Shown: positions 18,052 to 27,706 of the stretch, piece by piece
Layout: every line of letters begins with the position of its first letter
How positions within the stretch are numbered: the first letter of the stretch is position 1
DNA from: Thalassospira xiamenensis M-5 = DSM 17429
GTDB lineage: Bacteria > Pseudomonadota > Alphaproteobacteria > Rhodospirillales > Thalassospiraceae
Assembly (NCBI RefSeq): GCF_000300235.2
Contig: NZ_CP004388.1
Coordinates: 3,852,001-3,916,000, forward strand
Direction: 5' to 3'
DNA: 64,000 bases
Notes under the pieces: model-generated
The model's input: the letters and a program-made list of their open reading frames with translations, nothing else
What the model was told of the DNA's origin: nothing
The model's database searches: none
Translations under genes and position numbers: made by a program

Positions 18052-18098
18052 CCGACCAAACCGACGGCAACTGGCTCAGACAGGACCCAAAATCGATC

Positions 18099-19001
18099 AT
18101 GGCTTTTCGTTCGCAACCGTCACATCTGCCACTTGATAGCGACTCATCGACGCGCTTCTTGCCAAGCATCGTCGCATTGATGGTGGCCTTACTGACGTTT
18201 TCGATCGTTGGCCTGGCGGCCCTGCATGACAGTGTCGGCAAATGGTCCGGTCAGATCGAAGGCAGCCTTTCGATACAGGTTCCCCCGACCGGCATGGCGG
18301 ATCGCGACACCGAAGAACGCGAACAGGCTTTGCAGGCAACCGTTGACGATATTATCGAACAGCTCGCCGACATGCCCGGCATCTCCCGGATCGAGGAACT
18401 CAGCCCCGAAACCATGTCGGCCCTTCTTGAACCGTGGCTTGGCCCCGATGAAATCGTCAGCGAATTACCAATCCCGCGCATTATCGAAATCACCCCGGAA
18501 ACCGGGTTTAATTTCGATATGCTTGAACGCCGTCTGGGTGAAATCGCCCCCGAAGCCGTTCTGGATGATCATCGCATCTGGATAGAACGGATTGCCGATG
18601 TTGCCTTTTCGGTGGAACTGGCATTGATGGCGTTAATCGTCGTGCTGTTTGGGGCAACCATGCTGTCGGTTGTTTTTGCCACACGTTCGGGTCTTTCAAT
18701 CCATCGGACGATCATTGAATTGCTGCATCTGATCGGGGCACAGGATTCCTATATCGCGGGCCAGTTTGCCCGCCATAACCTGCGGCTGGCATTTTTCGGG
18801 GCATTGATCGGCCTTCTGATCGCCCTGCCGGTTTCGGGTGTGATCGCGTGGCTTGGCATGCGGGCGGGATGGCCTATCCCGACACTGGTTTTCAGCCCGC
18901 TTTTCATCGGCATCATCATCGCCATTCCGTTCGTGGTCGCCGGTGTCGCACAGATGACGGCCAAAAGAACTGTGCTGCGTGTCTTGCGCAGAATGTTGTA
19001 A
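18099..19001 (+). CDS. ftsX: Cell division protein FtsX
   Basis: A 300-residue membrane partner of FtsE. One N-terminal membrane segment (about 25-47) is followed by the extracytoplasmic domain (about 50-165), then three more segments (about 170-195, 225-250, 265-290), the standard FtsX layout. The FtsEX complex passes a signal from the divisome to cell-wall hydrolase activators. The distance to ftsE and the shared direction indicate one operon. Confidence 0.93.
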   Translation: MAFRSQPSHLPLDSDSSTRFLPSIVALMVALLTFSIVGLAALHDSVGKWSGQIEGSLSIQVPPTGMADRDTEEREQALQATVDDIIEQLADMPGISRIEELSPETMSALLEPWLGPDEIVSELPIPRIIEITPETGFNFDMLERRLGEIAPEAVLDDHRIWIERIADVAFSVELALMALIVVLFGATMLSVVFATRSGLSIHRTIIELLHLIGAQDSYIAGQFARHNLRLAFFGALIGLLIALPVSGVIAWLGMRAGWPIPTLVFSPLFIGIIIAIPFVVAGVAQMTAKRTVLRVLRRML

Positions 19002-19061
19002 CCTGCCTCACTCCTCCGTATAGTCGGCCTGCAGCGTCGTGATCATTTACTGTTTCGGATC

Positions 19062-19847
19062 ATGACCTTGTCCCAAAAGGAGAGCCCTGTCGCATGCCAG
19101 CGTCCCGTCAGGCCCAATCATATGAATAGGCCGCCCCTTTCCGTTCAGCACCGACGACGCTTTCGCCGGTTCCGGTTTTTGCTATCGACCCTGATCCTGC
19201 TGGGGCTGGTCTGGGCGGGTGGGTTTATCTGGTATGTCGACATCATTCCAACTGCGGTTGATGAACCTGATCGCAAGACTGACGCCATCGTTGTTCTGAC
19301 CGGTGGCAGTGAACGGCTTTCGGAAGGGCGCCGTCTTCTGACCCGCCAGCTTGCCAGAAAGCTGTTTATTTCCGGCGTCTATCGCGGGGTTGAAGTCGAC
19401 GAGCTTCTATCGGCGGGCAAAGCCGATCCCCGGCTGGTTTCATGCTGTGTGGTTCTGGGTCATGTTGCGGAAAACACCCGCGGCAATGCGCAGGAAACGG
19501 CGGTTTGGGTGTATGAGGAAGGCTATAAAAGCCTGCGCATCGTCACGGCAAACTATCACATGCCGAGGTCGCTTCTGGAATTTCGCAGCCTGATGCCCGA
19601 TGTCGAAATCATCGCCCACCCGGTGTTCCCCGATAACGTCAAGGTCGATAGCTGGTGGCGGTGGCCGGGGAGCGCCAGCCTGATCGCAAGCGAATATAAC
19701 AAATTCCTGTTTGCCAGCCTCAGGAACTATATCCTGCGGCTGCTGCCAGACGGTGATCGCGCCAACCTGCATGGCCCCGCCCCGACACCAGAACCTTCCG
19801 GACAGGATTATTCCGCATCAAATCGCCTGGCACAGAAATCGGGTTGA
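19062..19847 (+). CDS. YdcF/SanA-like DUF218 protein
   Basis: A 261-residue protein with one N-terminal membrane segment (about 37-58) and a DUF218 domain: DAIVVLTGGSERL (about 74-86), the ENTRGNAQETAVW stretch (about 136) and TANYHMPRSLLEF (about 163). DUF218 proteins such as YdcF, SanA and ElyC are envelope proteins, some tied to peptidoglycan and outer membrane integrity. It lies 60 bases after ftsX and before plsC in the same direction. The start is uncertain; an ATG at 19122 is in frame. Confidence 0.82.
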   Translation: MTLSQKESPVACQRPVRPNHMNRPPLSVQHRRRFRRFRFLLSTLILLGLVWAGGFIWYVDIIPTAVDEPDRKTDAIVVLTGGSERLSEGRRLLTRQLARKLFISGVYRGVEVDELLSAGKADPRLVSCCVVLGHVAENTRGNAQETAVWVYEEGYKSLRIVTANYHMPRSLLEFRSLMPDVEIIAHPVFPDNVKVDSWWRWPGSASLIASEYNKFLFASLRNYILRLLPDGDRANLHGPAPTPEPSGQDYSASNRLAQKSG

Positions 19848-19919
19848 AGATACAGCGTTTCACTCGTGTCGTATAACTGTTACAAACCCTTTGACTAAGT
19901 GTTTGAAGGATCTGTCTGC

Positions 19920-20771
19920 ATGAGAGCCCTGCGCGCGTTTTTGTTTAACGTGTTGTTTTTCGCCGGTACAACAGCACTTTGCATTTGTATGGTTCCCCTG
20001 ATGCCGTTTGGTCGCAAGGCCAATCAGCTTGTTGGACATATGTGGTGTCATTTGACGCAAGGCGCGTTGGCCATCTCTGTTGGCATGTATAAACGTATTC
20101 GCGGCCTTGAAAACCTGCCCAAAGGCCCCTGTATTCTGGTTGCCAAACATCAGTCTGCGTGGGAAACCCTGACCTTTCACACGGTCGTGCCTGACCCGGC
20201 CTATATCCTGAAAAAGGAACTGACCCGCATTCCGTTGATGGGGCAGTTCCTGTTGTTTTCCGGGCAGATTGCGGTCGACAGATCGGCTGGATCATCCGCC
20301 CTGAAAGACATGATCAAGGGTGCCGAACGTGCGCTTGAGGAGGGCAGGCAGATCGTAATCTTCCCCGAAGGAACCCGCACACCGCCCGGTTCGGATCGGC
20401 CGTATCATCCTGGGATTTATGCGCTATACAAGGCGTTCCCCAATACGCCGGTCATTCCGGTTGCCATCAATTCCGGCATGTTCTGGGGACGTCACAGCTT
20501 CATGAAATACGGTGGCGAGGTCACCATGGAATTCCTGCCCGCGATTGAGCCGGATCTGGATCGCAAAACATTTATGAAAACGATCAAAAGCAGGATTGAT
20601 GACCGCACGCGGGAACTTGAACGCGAAGCACAGGCGGAGTTTAATCTGCCGACCCTGACATCACGTGACGTCGAGATCGAGGAAGCCCGCGAAAAAGCCG
20701 AAGCCGAACAGCAGGAAGCCAAAACCGCGATTCCGATGAAATCCGTCGACCAGGAAAAAACACCTTCCTGA
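19920..20771 (+). CDS. plsC: 1-acyl-sn-glycerol-3-phosphate acyltransferase
   Basis: Acylates lysophosphatidic acid to phosphatidic acid at the inner membrane. The first acyltransferase motif reads HQSAWE, where the common HxxxxD has E in the last position, as often in alphaproteobacterial PlsC. The third motif FPEGTR is intact. One N-terminal membrane helix (about 6-28) and a basic, glutamate-rich tail after residue 230. The ATG at 19920 is chosen because GAAGGA lies 9 bases before it; an upstream GTG at 19899 is in frame. The protein has 283 residues. Confidence 0.9.
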   Translation: MRALRAFLFNVLFFAGTTALCICMVPLMPFGRKANQLVGHMWCHLTQGALAISVGMYKRIRGLENLPKGPCILVAKHQSAWETLTFHTVVPDPAYILKKELTRIPLMGQFLLFSGQIAVDRSAGSSALKDMIKGAERALEEGRQIVIFPEGTRTPPGSDRPYHPGIYALYKAFPNTPVIPVAINSGMFWGRHSFMKYGGEVTMEFLPAIEPDLDRKTFMKTIKSRIDDRTRELEREAQAEFNLPTLTSRDVEIEEAREKAEAEQQEAKTAIPMKSVDQEKTPS

Positions 20772-20794
20772 TCATACGGATCGTTCGAACACCC

Positions 20795-20822
20795 AAAAGG
20801 CCGGAGTTTGATCCGGCCTTTT
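20795..20822. terminator. Bidirectional terminator after plsC
   Basis: AAAAGGCCGG (20795-20804) pairs with CCGGCCTTTT (20813-20822) around an 8-nt loop. It lies between plsC and the converging DMT exporter. Confidence 0.88.
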
Positions 20823-20845
20823 CGATTCTATCCGTCCGGCAGCTT

Positions 20846-21781
20846 TTATGCTTTCCGGCGTGTCGCCTGCCAGATGCCAAAGGCAATCAATGTGATCCCG
20901 CCCAGATGGTAAATATGCAGTTCCTCGCCCAAAAAGATGATGGCAAGGATGCTGGCAAAAACCGGCATCAGATACAGAAACACACCGGCATTTGCCGGGC
21001 CGACAACCGCAACCCCCTTGTTCCAGAACAGATAGCCCAAAAAAGCGGGCCCCGCGCCGATATAGAAAATCTTGAGCATATCGGGCCATGCCGGATCAAG
21101 ATGGGTAAAGAACGGTTCGCCGCGAACAGTCACCGACCAGATATAAAGCGGAGTCAGGAACACCAACCCGATCAGGGCCGAAACAAACACGAGGCTTAGT
21201 GGATGCACGCCCTTGGGGGCGCGTTTCAAAAGCATCGAGTATGCCGCCCAGACCATTGCTGAAATCATCGCAAACAGATCGCCCGAGACAAAGTTCATCT
21301 CGGCAAAGACCGAAAAGTCGCCTTTGGCAATGATCACCGCCGTCCCGACACCGGCAATCAGCACACCGGCCCACTGGCCAAGCCTGGGTTTATCGGCCGT
21401 AAGCACCGCTGCAAATAACAGAACCCAGACCGGGGTTGTCGCATTGAGAAGCCCGGTATTGACCGCCGTTGTGTTGTAAGCCGCCAGATAAATGACGATT
21501 GAAAACATGAAAACGCCGGTTGTTCCGATCAGGAACATCGACATTTTATGATCCGCCATCAGCCTCAGATCGCGTTTAAGGTGCGGAATACAAACCGGAA
21601 ACAGTAATACGGCGGCCACAACCCAACGCCAGAATGCCAATGCTTCAAGCGGCACCGTGGCATTCACCCCGCGTGCAACGACATGGTTTGACCCCCACAT
21701 CATCGCGCAGGCAACCAGCATCAGATAGGCTGCCATCATCGGTGTGTTTCCACCTTTTGACATCGTGGTGGCATTCGACAT
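20846..21781 (-). CDS. DMT-family (EamA) transporter
   Basis: A 311-residue inner-membrane protein with about ten membrane segments and two EamA repeats (about 18-150 and 168-305). The family exports small metabolites such as amino acids; the substrate cannot be told from sequence. Its ATG overlaps the stop of the ChaC gene by one base (TGATG), so the two are translated together. The product pair may handle glutathione or its breakdown products (inference). Confidence 0.88.
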   Translation of the reverse strand: MSNATTMSKGGNTPMMAAYLMLVACAMMWGSNHVVARGVNATVPLEALAFWRWVVAAVLLFPVCIPHLKRDLRLMADHKMSMFLIGTTGVFMFSIVIYLAAYNTTAVNTGLLNATTPVWVLLFAAVLTADKPRLGQWAGVLIAGVGTAVIIAKGDFSVFAEMNFVSGDLFAMISAMVWAAYSMLLKRAPKGVHPLSLVFVSALIGLVFLTPLYIWSVTVRGEPFFTHLDPAWPDMLKIFYIGAGPAFLGYLFWNKGVAVVGPANAGVFLYLMPVFASILAIIFLGEELHIYHLGGITLIAFGIWQATRRKA

Positions 21782-22341
21782 CAGATACCGGCTCCCATAT
21801 TGATTTCACCGTATTCGCGGCGCACCAGATCCATCAGATCATGCAACGGCGGGTCGACAATTCCCATCTCGTCAAGATGGCAGACCGTGTTTTCAAGATA
21901 TTCCAGGTTCGGGCCAATATTGCCATGTGCCGCAACAATGATTTCAACCGCCGTTCGCACCGGCAGGTTTCCGGCGAACTGTTCATGCGTTGGATCGGCG
22001 ACATAGGTGTGCGCGATCACCTTGCGTCCGTCGGCAAGCTCGACCTCGACATCGGCGGGAATATAGGTGTTGGTCACCAGTTCGCGTTCATCAAGATAGG
22101 CCTTGACCAGCGGCCAGTTGTCAGGCGCGATCCGAAACGCGTTCCCGACACATTCCCCGCCGACATTCAGCCCCAGAACCAACCCCGGATTTTCCGGTGT
22201 GCCGCGATAATGATGGGAATAGATACAAAAAGACCGGTGATAGCCGCGCAGCGTCGCGCGTGCCCGTTCTTCAAATTCGAAGCCCGGACGCCACAGCAGC
22301 GATCCATATCCAAATACCCATCTTTCCTGGGGCTCAGTCAA
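21781..22341 (-). CDS. chaC: Gamma-glutamylcyclotransferase of the ChaC type
   Basis: A 186-residue protein with the ChaC substrate-binding loop YGSLLW (residues 12-17), R/Y-rich segment GYHRSFCIYSHHYRGTPENP, and the conserved glutamate region DERELVTNTY. ChaC enzymes degrade glutathione to 5-oxoproline and Cys-Gly in the cytosol. It is followed immediately by a DMT exporter with overlapping start and stop, while a second DMT exporter gene lies 43 bases upstream in the same direction. Confidence 0.9.
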   Translation of the reverse strand: MTEPQERWVFGYGSLLWRPGFEFEERARATLRGYHRSFCIYSHHYRGTPENPGLVLGLNVGGECVGNAFRIAPDNWPLVKAYLDERELVTNTYIPADVEVELADGRKVIAHTYVADPTHEQFAGNLPVRTAVEIIVAAHGNIGPNLEYLENTVCHLDEMGIVDPPLHDLMDLVRREYGEINMGAGI

Positions 22342-22384
22342 AATTTCCTCCGGTCATGCTGGCGTTTTATGTCCGGTTCTGAAC

Positions 22385-23266
22385 CTAGCGTTTCACCATC
22401 ACCAATGCCACCCCAAGTGCGGCAATTGCAAATCCGGCAAAGCCGAGCATGCCCAGATGTTCATCAAAAAGCAGCCAGGCAAAGAAGGCAGCCGTGGGCG
22501 GGACAAGGTAAAACATGCTTGCAACCCGGGTTGCCTCGCCCTGCTTGATCAAAACCATCAGAAGCATGATCGCCCCGATTGACAACACCAGAACCAGCCA
22601 CGCCATCGCAAGAATGAAGTTCATGCTCCATTCGATCACCAAGGGTTCCTTGATCAGGGCAACCACCCCGACAAAGGCCGCGGCGGCAACATACTGGATG
22701 GCCGTACCGCTCATCAGGTCCATGCCCGTGCAGAACCGCTTCTGATAAAGCGTCCCCGCCGTCATGCCAAACAGCGCCATAATGGCAAGCCCGATGCCAA
22801 AGGCCGTAATACCGATCCCGTCACCGATTTTGGGCACCAGCACCAACGCCACACCGATCAGGCCAAGAACAAGCCCCGCCCACTGGCGTCCACTGACACG
22901 TTCCCCAAGAAGGGCACCGACGACCGATGCGGTCACGACCGGCTGCAATCCGACGATCAAGGCTGCCAAGCCCGACGGAAGTCCCGTATCAATTGCCCAG
23001 AAAACACCGCCCAGATAAATCCCGTGCACAAGAACACCGGTCGTGCTGATATGGGCAACCTGCCGCCAGCTTTTGGGCCATTTGGCACCTAGCAACGAAA
23101 TCACCGGCACCATCAGAACAATCACAATGGCGAAACGGGCAAACAGAAAGGTAAATGGGTCGGCATAGGGAAGTCCGAACTTTGCGCCAACAAAGCCCGT
23201 GCTCCAGAGGAACACAAACACGAACGGCATAATCCGTGCAAAAGCCGGATGATCGGTGGCAGGCAT
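22385..23266 (-). CDS. DMT-family (EamA) transporter
   Basis: A 293-residue protein with ten membrane segments in two EamA repeats; a different subgroup from the exporter at 20846-21781 (start MPATDHPAFARIMPFVFVFLWSTGF). AAGGGGAAC lies just before the ATG at 23266, so the longer upstream frame is not used. Substrate unknown. It is the first gene of the exporter-ChaC-exporter group. Confidence 0.88.
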   Translation of the reverse strand: MPATDHPAFARIMPFVFVFLWSTGFVGAKFGLPYADPFTFLFARFAIVIVLMVPVISLLGAKWPKSWRQVAHISTTGVLVHGIYLGGVFWAIDTGLPSGLAALIVGLQPVVTASVVGALLGERVSGRQWAGLVLGLIGVALVLVPKIGDGIGITAFGIGLAIMALFGMTAGTLYQKRFCTGMDLMSGTAIQYVAAAAFVGVVALIKEPLVIEWSMNFILAMAWLVLVLSIGAIMLLMVLIKQGEATRVASMFYLVPPTAAFFAWLLFDEHLGMLGFAGFAIAALGVALVMVKR

Positions 23267-23353
23267 GACGTTCCCCTTTTTCCGGCGAAAGATGCTGTTT
23301 GGGGCGCATCTTTCCACCCGACGACGGCCTGCCATTTGCAAACCGTGAATTGA

Positions 23354-24319
23354 TTATTTATCGGTCTTGTTTTTGCCCTTGGCGTCGCTTTGGCGGTCTT
23401 CACCTTCGGCCGAGAAATTGGTGAAATACTGCCCGGCATCGACAATACCACGGCGGATTTCACGCGTACGGCTGAACAGGTCGAACAGTTTTTCGCCCTC
23501 GCCCCAGCGGATCGCGCGTTGCAACGCCATCAAATCTTCCTGAAAACGGCCAAGAACCTCAAGGACCGCTTCGCGGTTGTTCAAAAACACGTCGCGCCAC
23601 ATCGTCGGGTCGGATGCGGCAATACGGGTGAAATCACGGAAACCCGATGCGGAAAACTTGATGACTTCCTGACGCAGTGCATCTTCAAGATCGGTTGCCG
23701 TCCCGACGATGGTATAGGCGATCAGATGCGGCAGATGCGATGTGATGCCAAGAATGCGATCATGATGATCGGCATCCATGCACTCAACCTTCATGCCACA
23801 TGCTTCCCAAAGGGCCTGCACGCGCGCGGTCGCACTTTCCTTTTCACCGGGAACCGGGGTCAGGATGCACCACCGGCCTTCGAACAGTTCGGGAAAACCT
23901 GAATCCGGTCCGGAATGTTCGGTCCCGGCCAAAGGATGACCCGGCACGAACGAGACGCCTTCGTCAAGATGCGGCGCAATGTCACGAATGACCGCCTGTT
24001 TGACCGACCCGACGTCGGAAACAATCGCACCCTTTTTAAGTTTTCCGGCAAGCTGTGCGCCGATGGCTTCATTGGCCCCCACCGGCGCACAGATCATCAC
24101 CAGATCGGCATCCTTAACCGCTTCCTTGATGTCGCAATAAGCTTCATCGGCAATACCCAGTTCAAGCACCCGGTCACGGGTGGCTTCGGAACGCACGGCA
24201 CAGGTGATTTTTTTCGCCAGACCGTCGCGCAGGATACGACGGGCAAGTGACGAGCCAATCAGCCCCATGCCGATAAAGGCAACGGTATCAAAAAGCGGTT
24301 CGGATGCGGTGTTGGTCAT
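23354..24319 (-). CDS. tyrC: Prephenate/arogenate dehydrogenase
   Basis: Oxidises prephenate or arogenate in tyrosine synthesis. The Rossmann motif GMGLIG is at residues 17-22 and the substrate loop GHPLAGTEHSGP near residue 129; the all-helical C-terminal domain follows. The 321-residue length fits with a short charged tail (GEDRQSDAKGKNKTDK). It starts one base after the hisC stop, in the operon chorismate mutase-hisC-tyrC. Whether it is prephenate- or arogenate-specific is not decided by the sequence. Confidence 0.92.
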   Translation of the reverse strand: MTNTASEPLFDTVAFIGMGLIGSSLARRILRDGLAKKITCAVRSEATRDRVLELGIADEAYCDIKEAVKDADLVMICAPVGANEAIGAQLAGKLKKGAIVSDVGSVKQAVIRDIAPHLDEGVSFVPGHPLAGTEHSGPDSGFPELFEGRWCILTPVPGEKESATARVQALWEACGMKVECMDADHHDRILGITSHLPHLIAYTIVGTATDLEDALRQEVIKFSASGFRDFTRIAASDPTMWRDVFLNNREAVLEVLGRFQEDLMALQRAIRWGEGEKLFDLFSRTREIRRGIVDAGQYFTNFSAEGEDRQSDAKGKNKTDK

Positions 24320-24320
24320 T

Positions 24321-25418
24321 TTACCTGTTCACAAAGTCTTTGATCGCCTGAAGGCAGATTTCCATTTCTTCCTTCGTACCGATGGAAATACGCAACATCT
24401 GCGGCAGGCCATAAGCACCGATTTTGCGTGGGATAACGCCCTGTGCCATCATGAAATCATTGGCAGCATCGGCGTTTTTGCCTTCTTCCTTGGGGAATTC
24501 GACCAGAACAAAGTTGCCATAGCTCGGATGGGCGATCAGCCCGTCAATCGCGTTCACCTGATCGCGGAACCACGCCAGTGTTTCGGCATTGTGACGCACG
24601 CAGGCATTGACGAATTCATCATCATCAAGTGCCGCAAGACCGGCTTCCTGTGTCGGAAGGGCCACGTTAAACGGATTGCGCAGGCGTTGCAGAACATCGG
24701 CAATATCAACCGGCGCATAGCACCAGCCAAGGCGAATGCCACCAAGACCATAAATCTTGGAAAAGGTGCGGGTCATGACGGTATTTTTACCGGCACGCAC
24801 CAGTTCTTCACCGGCGGAATAATCTTCCTGACCAGTCATGAATTCGGCATACGCCGCATCAACGACCAGAACGATATCTTCGCGCAAACCATCACGCAGG
24901 CGTTTCATTTCCGCATCATTGATGTAGGTGCCCGTTGGATTGTTCGGGTTCGCGACAAAAACGATTTTTGTTTTTTCGGTCACAGCCGCCAGCAACGCAT
25001 CAACGCTGGTAGTCATATTGGTTTCGGCCGCAGTCACCGGAACCGCACCGACACCCTTGGCCGCAATCGGATACATCAGGAAGCCATGCTGCGAATACAG
25101 CACTTCATCCCCCGGACCCGCATAGGCACGGATCAGAAGGGTGATCAACTCGTCCGAGCCGGCACCGCAGACAATCTGATCGGCTTCAATATTGTATTTC
25201 TCGGCCAGCTTGTTGCGAAGCGCCTCGCAACCGCCATCGGGATAGCGATGCAGCTTTTCAGCCGCCTTGCGGAGCGCCTCGATGGCCTTGGGGCTCGGGC
25301 CAAGCGCGCCTTCGTTCGATGAAAGCTTGATCACGCGGGTTGCACCATCGGTGCGCGACTTGCCGCCAACATAAGGCGCAATATCAAGAATGCCGGGACG
25401 TGGGGTGGGCGCAGACAT
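24321..25418 (-). CDS. hisC: Histidinol-phosphate / aromatic aminotransferase
   Basis: A 365-residue class I/II PLP aminotransferase. PLP lysine K221 is in TFSKIYGLGG, with N-P-N-N-P-T-G at 158-164 and D187/Y190 in VVDAAYAEF. Location between chorismate mutase and tyrC suggests it serves tyrosine/phenylalanine transamination as well as, or instead of, histidine synthesis, as in other alphaproteobacteria (family knowledge). Confidence 0.93.
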   Translation of the reverse strand: MSAPTPRPGILDIAPYVGGKSRTDGATRVIKLSSNEGALGPSPKAIEALRKAAEKLHRYPDGGCEALRNKLAEKYNIEADQIVCGAGSDELITLLIRAYAGPGDEVLYSQHGFLMYPIAAKGVGAVPVTAAETNMTTSVDALLAAVTEKTKIVFVANPNNPTGTYINDAEMKRLRDGLREDIVLVVDAAYAEFMTGQEDYSAGEELVRAGKNTVMTRTFSKIYGLGGIRLGWCYAPVDIADVLQRLRNPFNVALPTQEAGLAALDDDEFVNACVRHNAETLAWFRDQVNAIDGLIAHPSYGNFVLVEFPKEEGKNADAANDFMMAQGVIPRKIGAYGLPQMLRISIGTKEEMEICLQAIKDFVNR

Positions 25419-25471
25419 TTCTTAGTTTCTCCCAGTGGGCAGGGCCGGTGACAATCAACCGACCGGTATTA

Positions 25472-26365
25472 TCAACTCAGCGCGTCTTCAGGAATCGGCA
25501 CGCCATAGGCACCGACAACACTGAGCCCTTCGGGATCAAGTCCCTGATCGGTCAGTGCACGTTGAAACGCTTCGGCGCGATTACAAAAGAATCCCGGCAC
25601 ATCAACAAGAACAAAACGCCGATCACCGGTTTCATCGGCAGAAAAGCCAAGGATTGCCGATCCATCGATGCCATTCGCAATTTTTTTGCGCGCCGTATCC
25701 ATCGAAATCTCGTTTGGCAGGCTGACGATAAACAGCGTGCGATCATCACCGCTTTCTTCAAGCTCGATTGCCGCAAGGACAAATCCTTCGGTCTGCTCAC
25801 CCCGTCCGACCGGACGTCCGCCAAATGGCAGTTTCGAGACAATGCGCACCGGGCTGTCATCGGACAACAAGGTCCACCATGGCTGTGCTTCGCCCAGTTC
25901 GGGTTTCGGGAACACACCGACCGCCGCGCGCCCTTCTTCAAGGGCATAAAATGCTTCGCGCGGTGTATCGAATTCGACGATTTCGTTCAGGCAGCCAAAG
26001 TTAAGGCGCGCAAGTTCCCAGCAATCCACCCCGTCGGCATTGCGGCAAAGGGCGACTGTATAAGGCGCTTCAAGGCGCGTTCCGGCAGCGATCATTTCGC
26101 GCCAGATCTGGATCAGGGCCGTTTTCGGAAAGGCACCATCGTGACGATCAACCAGTGTACGCATGATACGGGCTTCACGTGCCGGACGATACGGCACCTT
26201 GACCTTGCCACCGGCCGCAATCACCCGGTCCTTATAGGCCCCGACTGCCTGCACAACCTTGGTACGCCGAATGATCAGGGATTGCAGTGCCTGATCGATA
26301 TCATCGATTTCCGCCCTCAGCCCGTTCAGGTCAAGATTTGCTAAATTTTCGTCGCTTTGCGCCAT
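25472..26365 (-). CDS. Chorismate mutase (AroQ type) with C-terminal extension
   Basis: A 297-residue protein. The N-terminal third (about 11-95) is an AroQ-type chorismate mutase domain: LRAEIDDIDQALQSLIIRR with the arginine and lysine ligands, then VPYRPAREARIM. The rest has a region like the regulatory/ligand-binding part of prephenate dehydratase proteins, ending DPEGLSVVGAYGVPIPEDALS. No full dehydratase catalytic motif was recognised. It converts chorismate to prephenate for the next gene products. The ATG at 26365 is chosen over upstream codons since it lies just after GAGCGG. The hisC start is 53 bases downstream. Confidence 0.85.
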   Translation of the reverse strand: MAQSDENLANLDLNGLRAEIDDIDQALQSLIIRRTKVVQAVGAYKDRVIAAGGKVKVPYRPAREARIMRTLVDRHDGAFPKTALIQIWREMIAAGTRLEAPYTVALCRNADGVDCWELARLNFGCLNEIVEFDTPREAFYALEEGRAAVGVFPKPELGEAQPWWTLLSDDSPVRIVSKLPFGGRPVGRGEQTEGFVLAAIELEESGDDRTLFIVSLPNEISMDTARKKIANGIDGSAILGFSADETGDRRFVLVDVPGFFCNRAEAFQRALTDQGLDPEGLSVVGAYGVPIPEDALS

Positions 26366-26542
26366 GATCCGCTCTTTTGTCAAACGGGGCCCAGTATTAG
26401 GACAGGGCAACCGAAAAGCAAAGAAAAGATTGACTAAATCCCGGTCTATTCCTAGCTAGAACAGGCTTGTTTTCTTTGATGCCAAGGAACAGCCAGCCCT
26501 GCCTGCAACAAAAACAACCTAATCCAAGGGAAACGGACATTC

Positions 26543-27703
26543 ATGTCGACCGCCGCCAGCACAAATCAGCGCAGCAAACTTCCCGGCCATCACATGGTCC
26601 TTGGGGAAACGGAAAAGCTGCGTCTTGATAGCGGCATCGAATTCGGGCCGTTCACTATTGCCTATCAGACATATGGTGAACTTAACGCCGACAAGACCAA
26701 CGCCATTCTGGTGTGCCACGCCTTGACCGGCGATCAGTATGTCGCCGATGAAGTCCACCCGATCACCGGCAAGGAAGGCTGGTGGCGTGAAATCGTCGGG
26801 CCGGGCAAAATCATCGATACCAACAAATATTTCGTCATTTGTTCGAACGTGATTGGCGGTTGCCTGGGAAGCACCGGGCCCAAGGAAATCAACCCGGCTA
26901 CCGGCAAGCCCTGGGGCCTTGATTTCCCGGTGATCACGATTGCCGATATGGTGCGTGCGCAGACCATGCTGATCGATGCATTGGGCATCGATACCCTGTT
27001 TGCGGTTATTGGCGGCTCGATGGGCGGCATGCAGGTTCTTGAATGGTGCAAAAGCTATTCCCATCGCGTTTTTGCCGCCGCGCCGATTGCAACCAGCTTC
27101 CGCCATTCGGCGCAAAACATTGCGTTTCACGAAGTCGGGCGTCAGGCGGTCATGGCCGATCCGGACTGGTGCGGGGGCAATTACCTGCTTGAAGGCAAAA
27201 AGCCTTCCCGCGGGCTGGCCGTGGCGCGGATGACCGCGCACATCACCTATCTGTCGCAACCGGCCCTGCATCGCAAATTCGGCCGCAAGCTTCAGAACCG
27301 CGGCGCGATTACCTATAGCTTCGATCATGATTTCCAGATCGAAAGCTATTTGCGCCATCAGGGCAAAAGCTTCGTCGACCGGTTTGATGCCAACAGCTAT
27401 CTCTATATCACGCGGGCGATGGATTATTTCGATCTGTCCGCCGATGCCGAAGGCCGCCTTGGCGAAGCCTTCGTTGGCTGCAAAACCCGTTTCTGCGTCA
27501 TTTCGTTTTCCAGCGACTGGTGCTTTACCACCGCCGAAAGCCGCCAGCTTGCCCATGCACTGAATGCGTCGTCATGCAATGTCAGTTGTGTGGAAATCGA
27601 AAGCGACAAGGGGCATGATGCCTTCCTGCTCGACGAGCCGGATTTCCATATGGTGTTAAGCGGCTTTATCGAGGGCGCTGCTGAAATCCGGGGATTGAAA
27701 TAG
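26543..27703 (+). CDS. metX: Homoserine O-acetyltransferase (MetX)
   Basis: Acylates homoserine for methionine synthesis. An alpha/beta-hydrolase fold of 386 residues with the nucleophile elbow GGSMGG (S159) and the later Asp (SSDWCF) and His (DKGHDAF) of the triad. AAGGGAAAC lies before the ATG. metW follows after 3 bases, the usual pair. No SAM-II riboswitch pattern was found in the 177-bp gap to the divergent chorismate mutase gene, though MetX genes in alphaproteobacteria often have one. Confidence 0.95.
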   Translation: MSTAASTNQRSKLPGHHMVLGETEKLRLDSGIEFGPFTIAYQTYGELNADKTNAILVCHALTGDQYVADEVHPITGKEGWWREIVGPGKIIDTNKYFVICSNVIGGCLGSTGPKEINPATGKPWGLDFPVITIADMVRAQTMLIDALGIDTLFAVIGGSMGGMQVLEWCKSYSHRVFAAAPIATSFRHSAQNIAFHEVGRQAVMADPDWCGGNYLLEGKKPSRGLAVARMTAHITYLSQPALHRKFGRKLQNRGAITYSFDHDFQIESYLRHQGKSFVDRFDANSYLYITRAMDYFDLSADAEGRLGEAFVGCKTRFCVISFSSDWCFTTAESRQLAHALNASSCNVSCVEIESDKGHDAFLLDEPDFHMVLSGFIEGAAEIRGLK

Positions 27704-27706
27704 GTT

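Noticed and set aside
24180-25322. Long plus-strand frame across hisC and tyrC
   Set aside because: Shadow of hisC; no plus-strand gene features.
26366-26542. SAM-II riboswitch before metX
   Set aside because: The gap was read for the conserved pseudoknot pattern of the metA/SAM-II motif; the match was not convincing.
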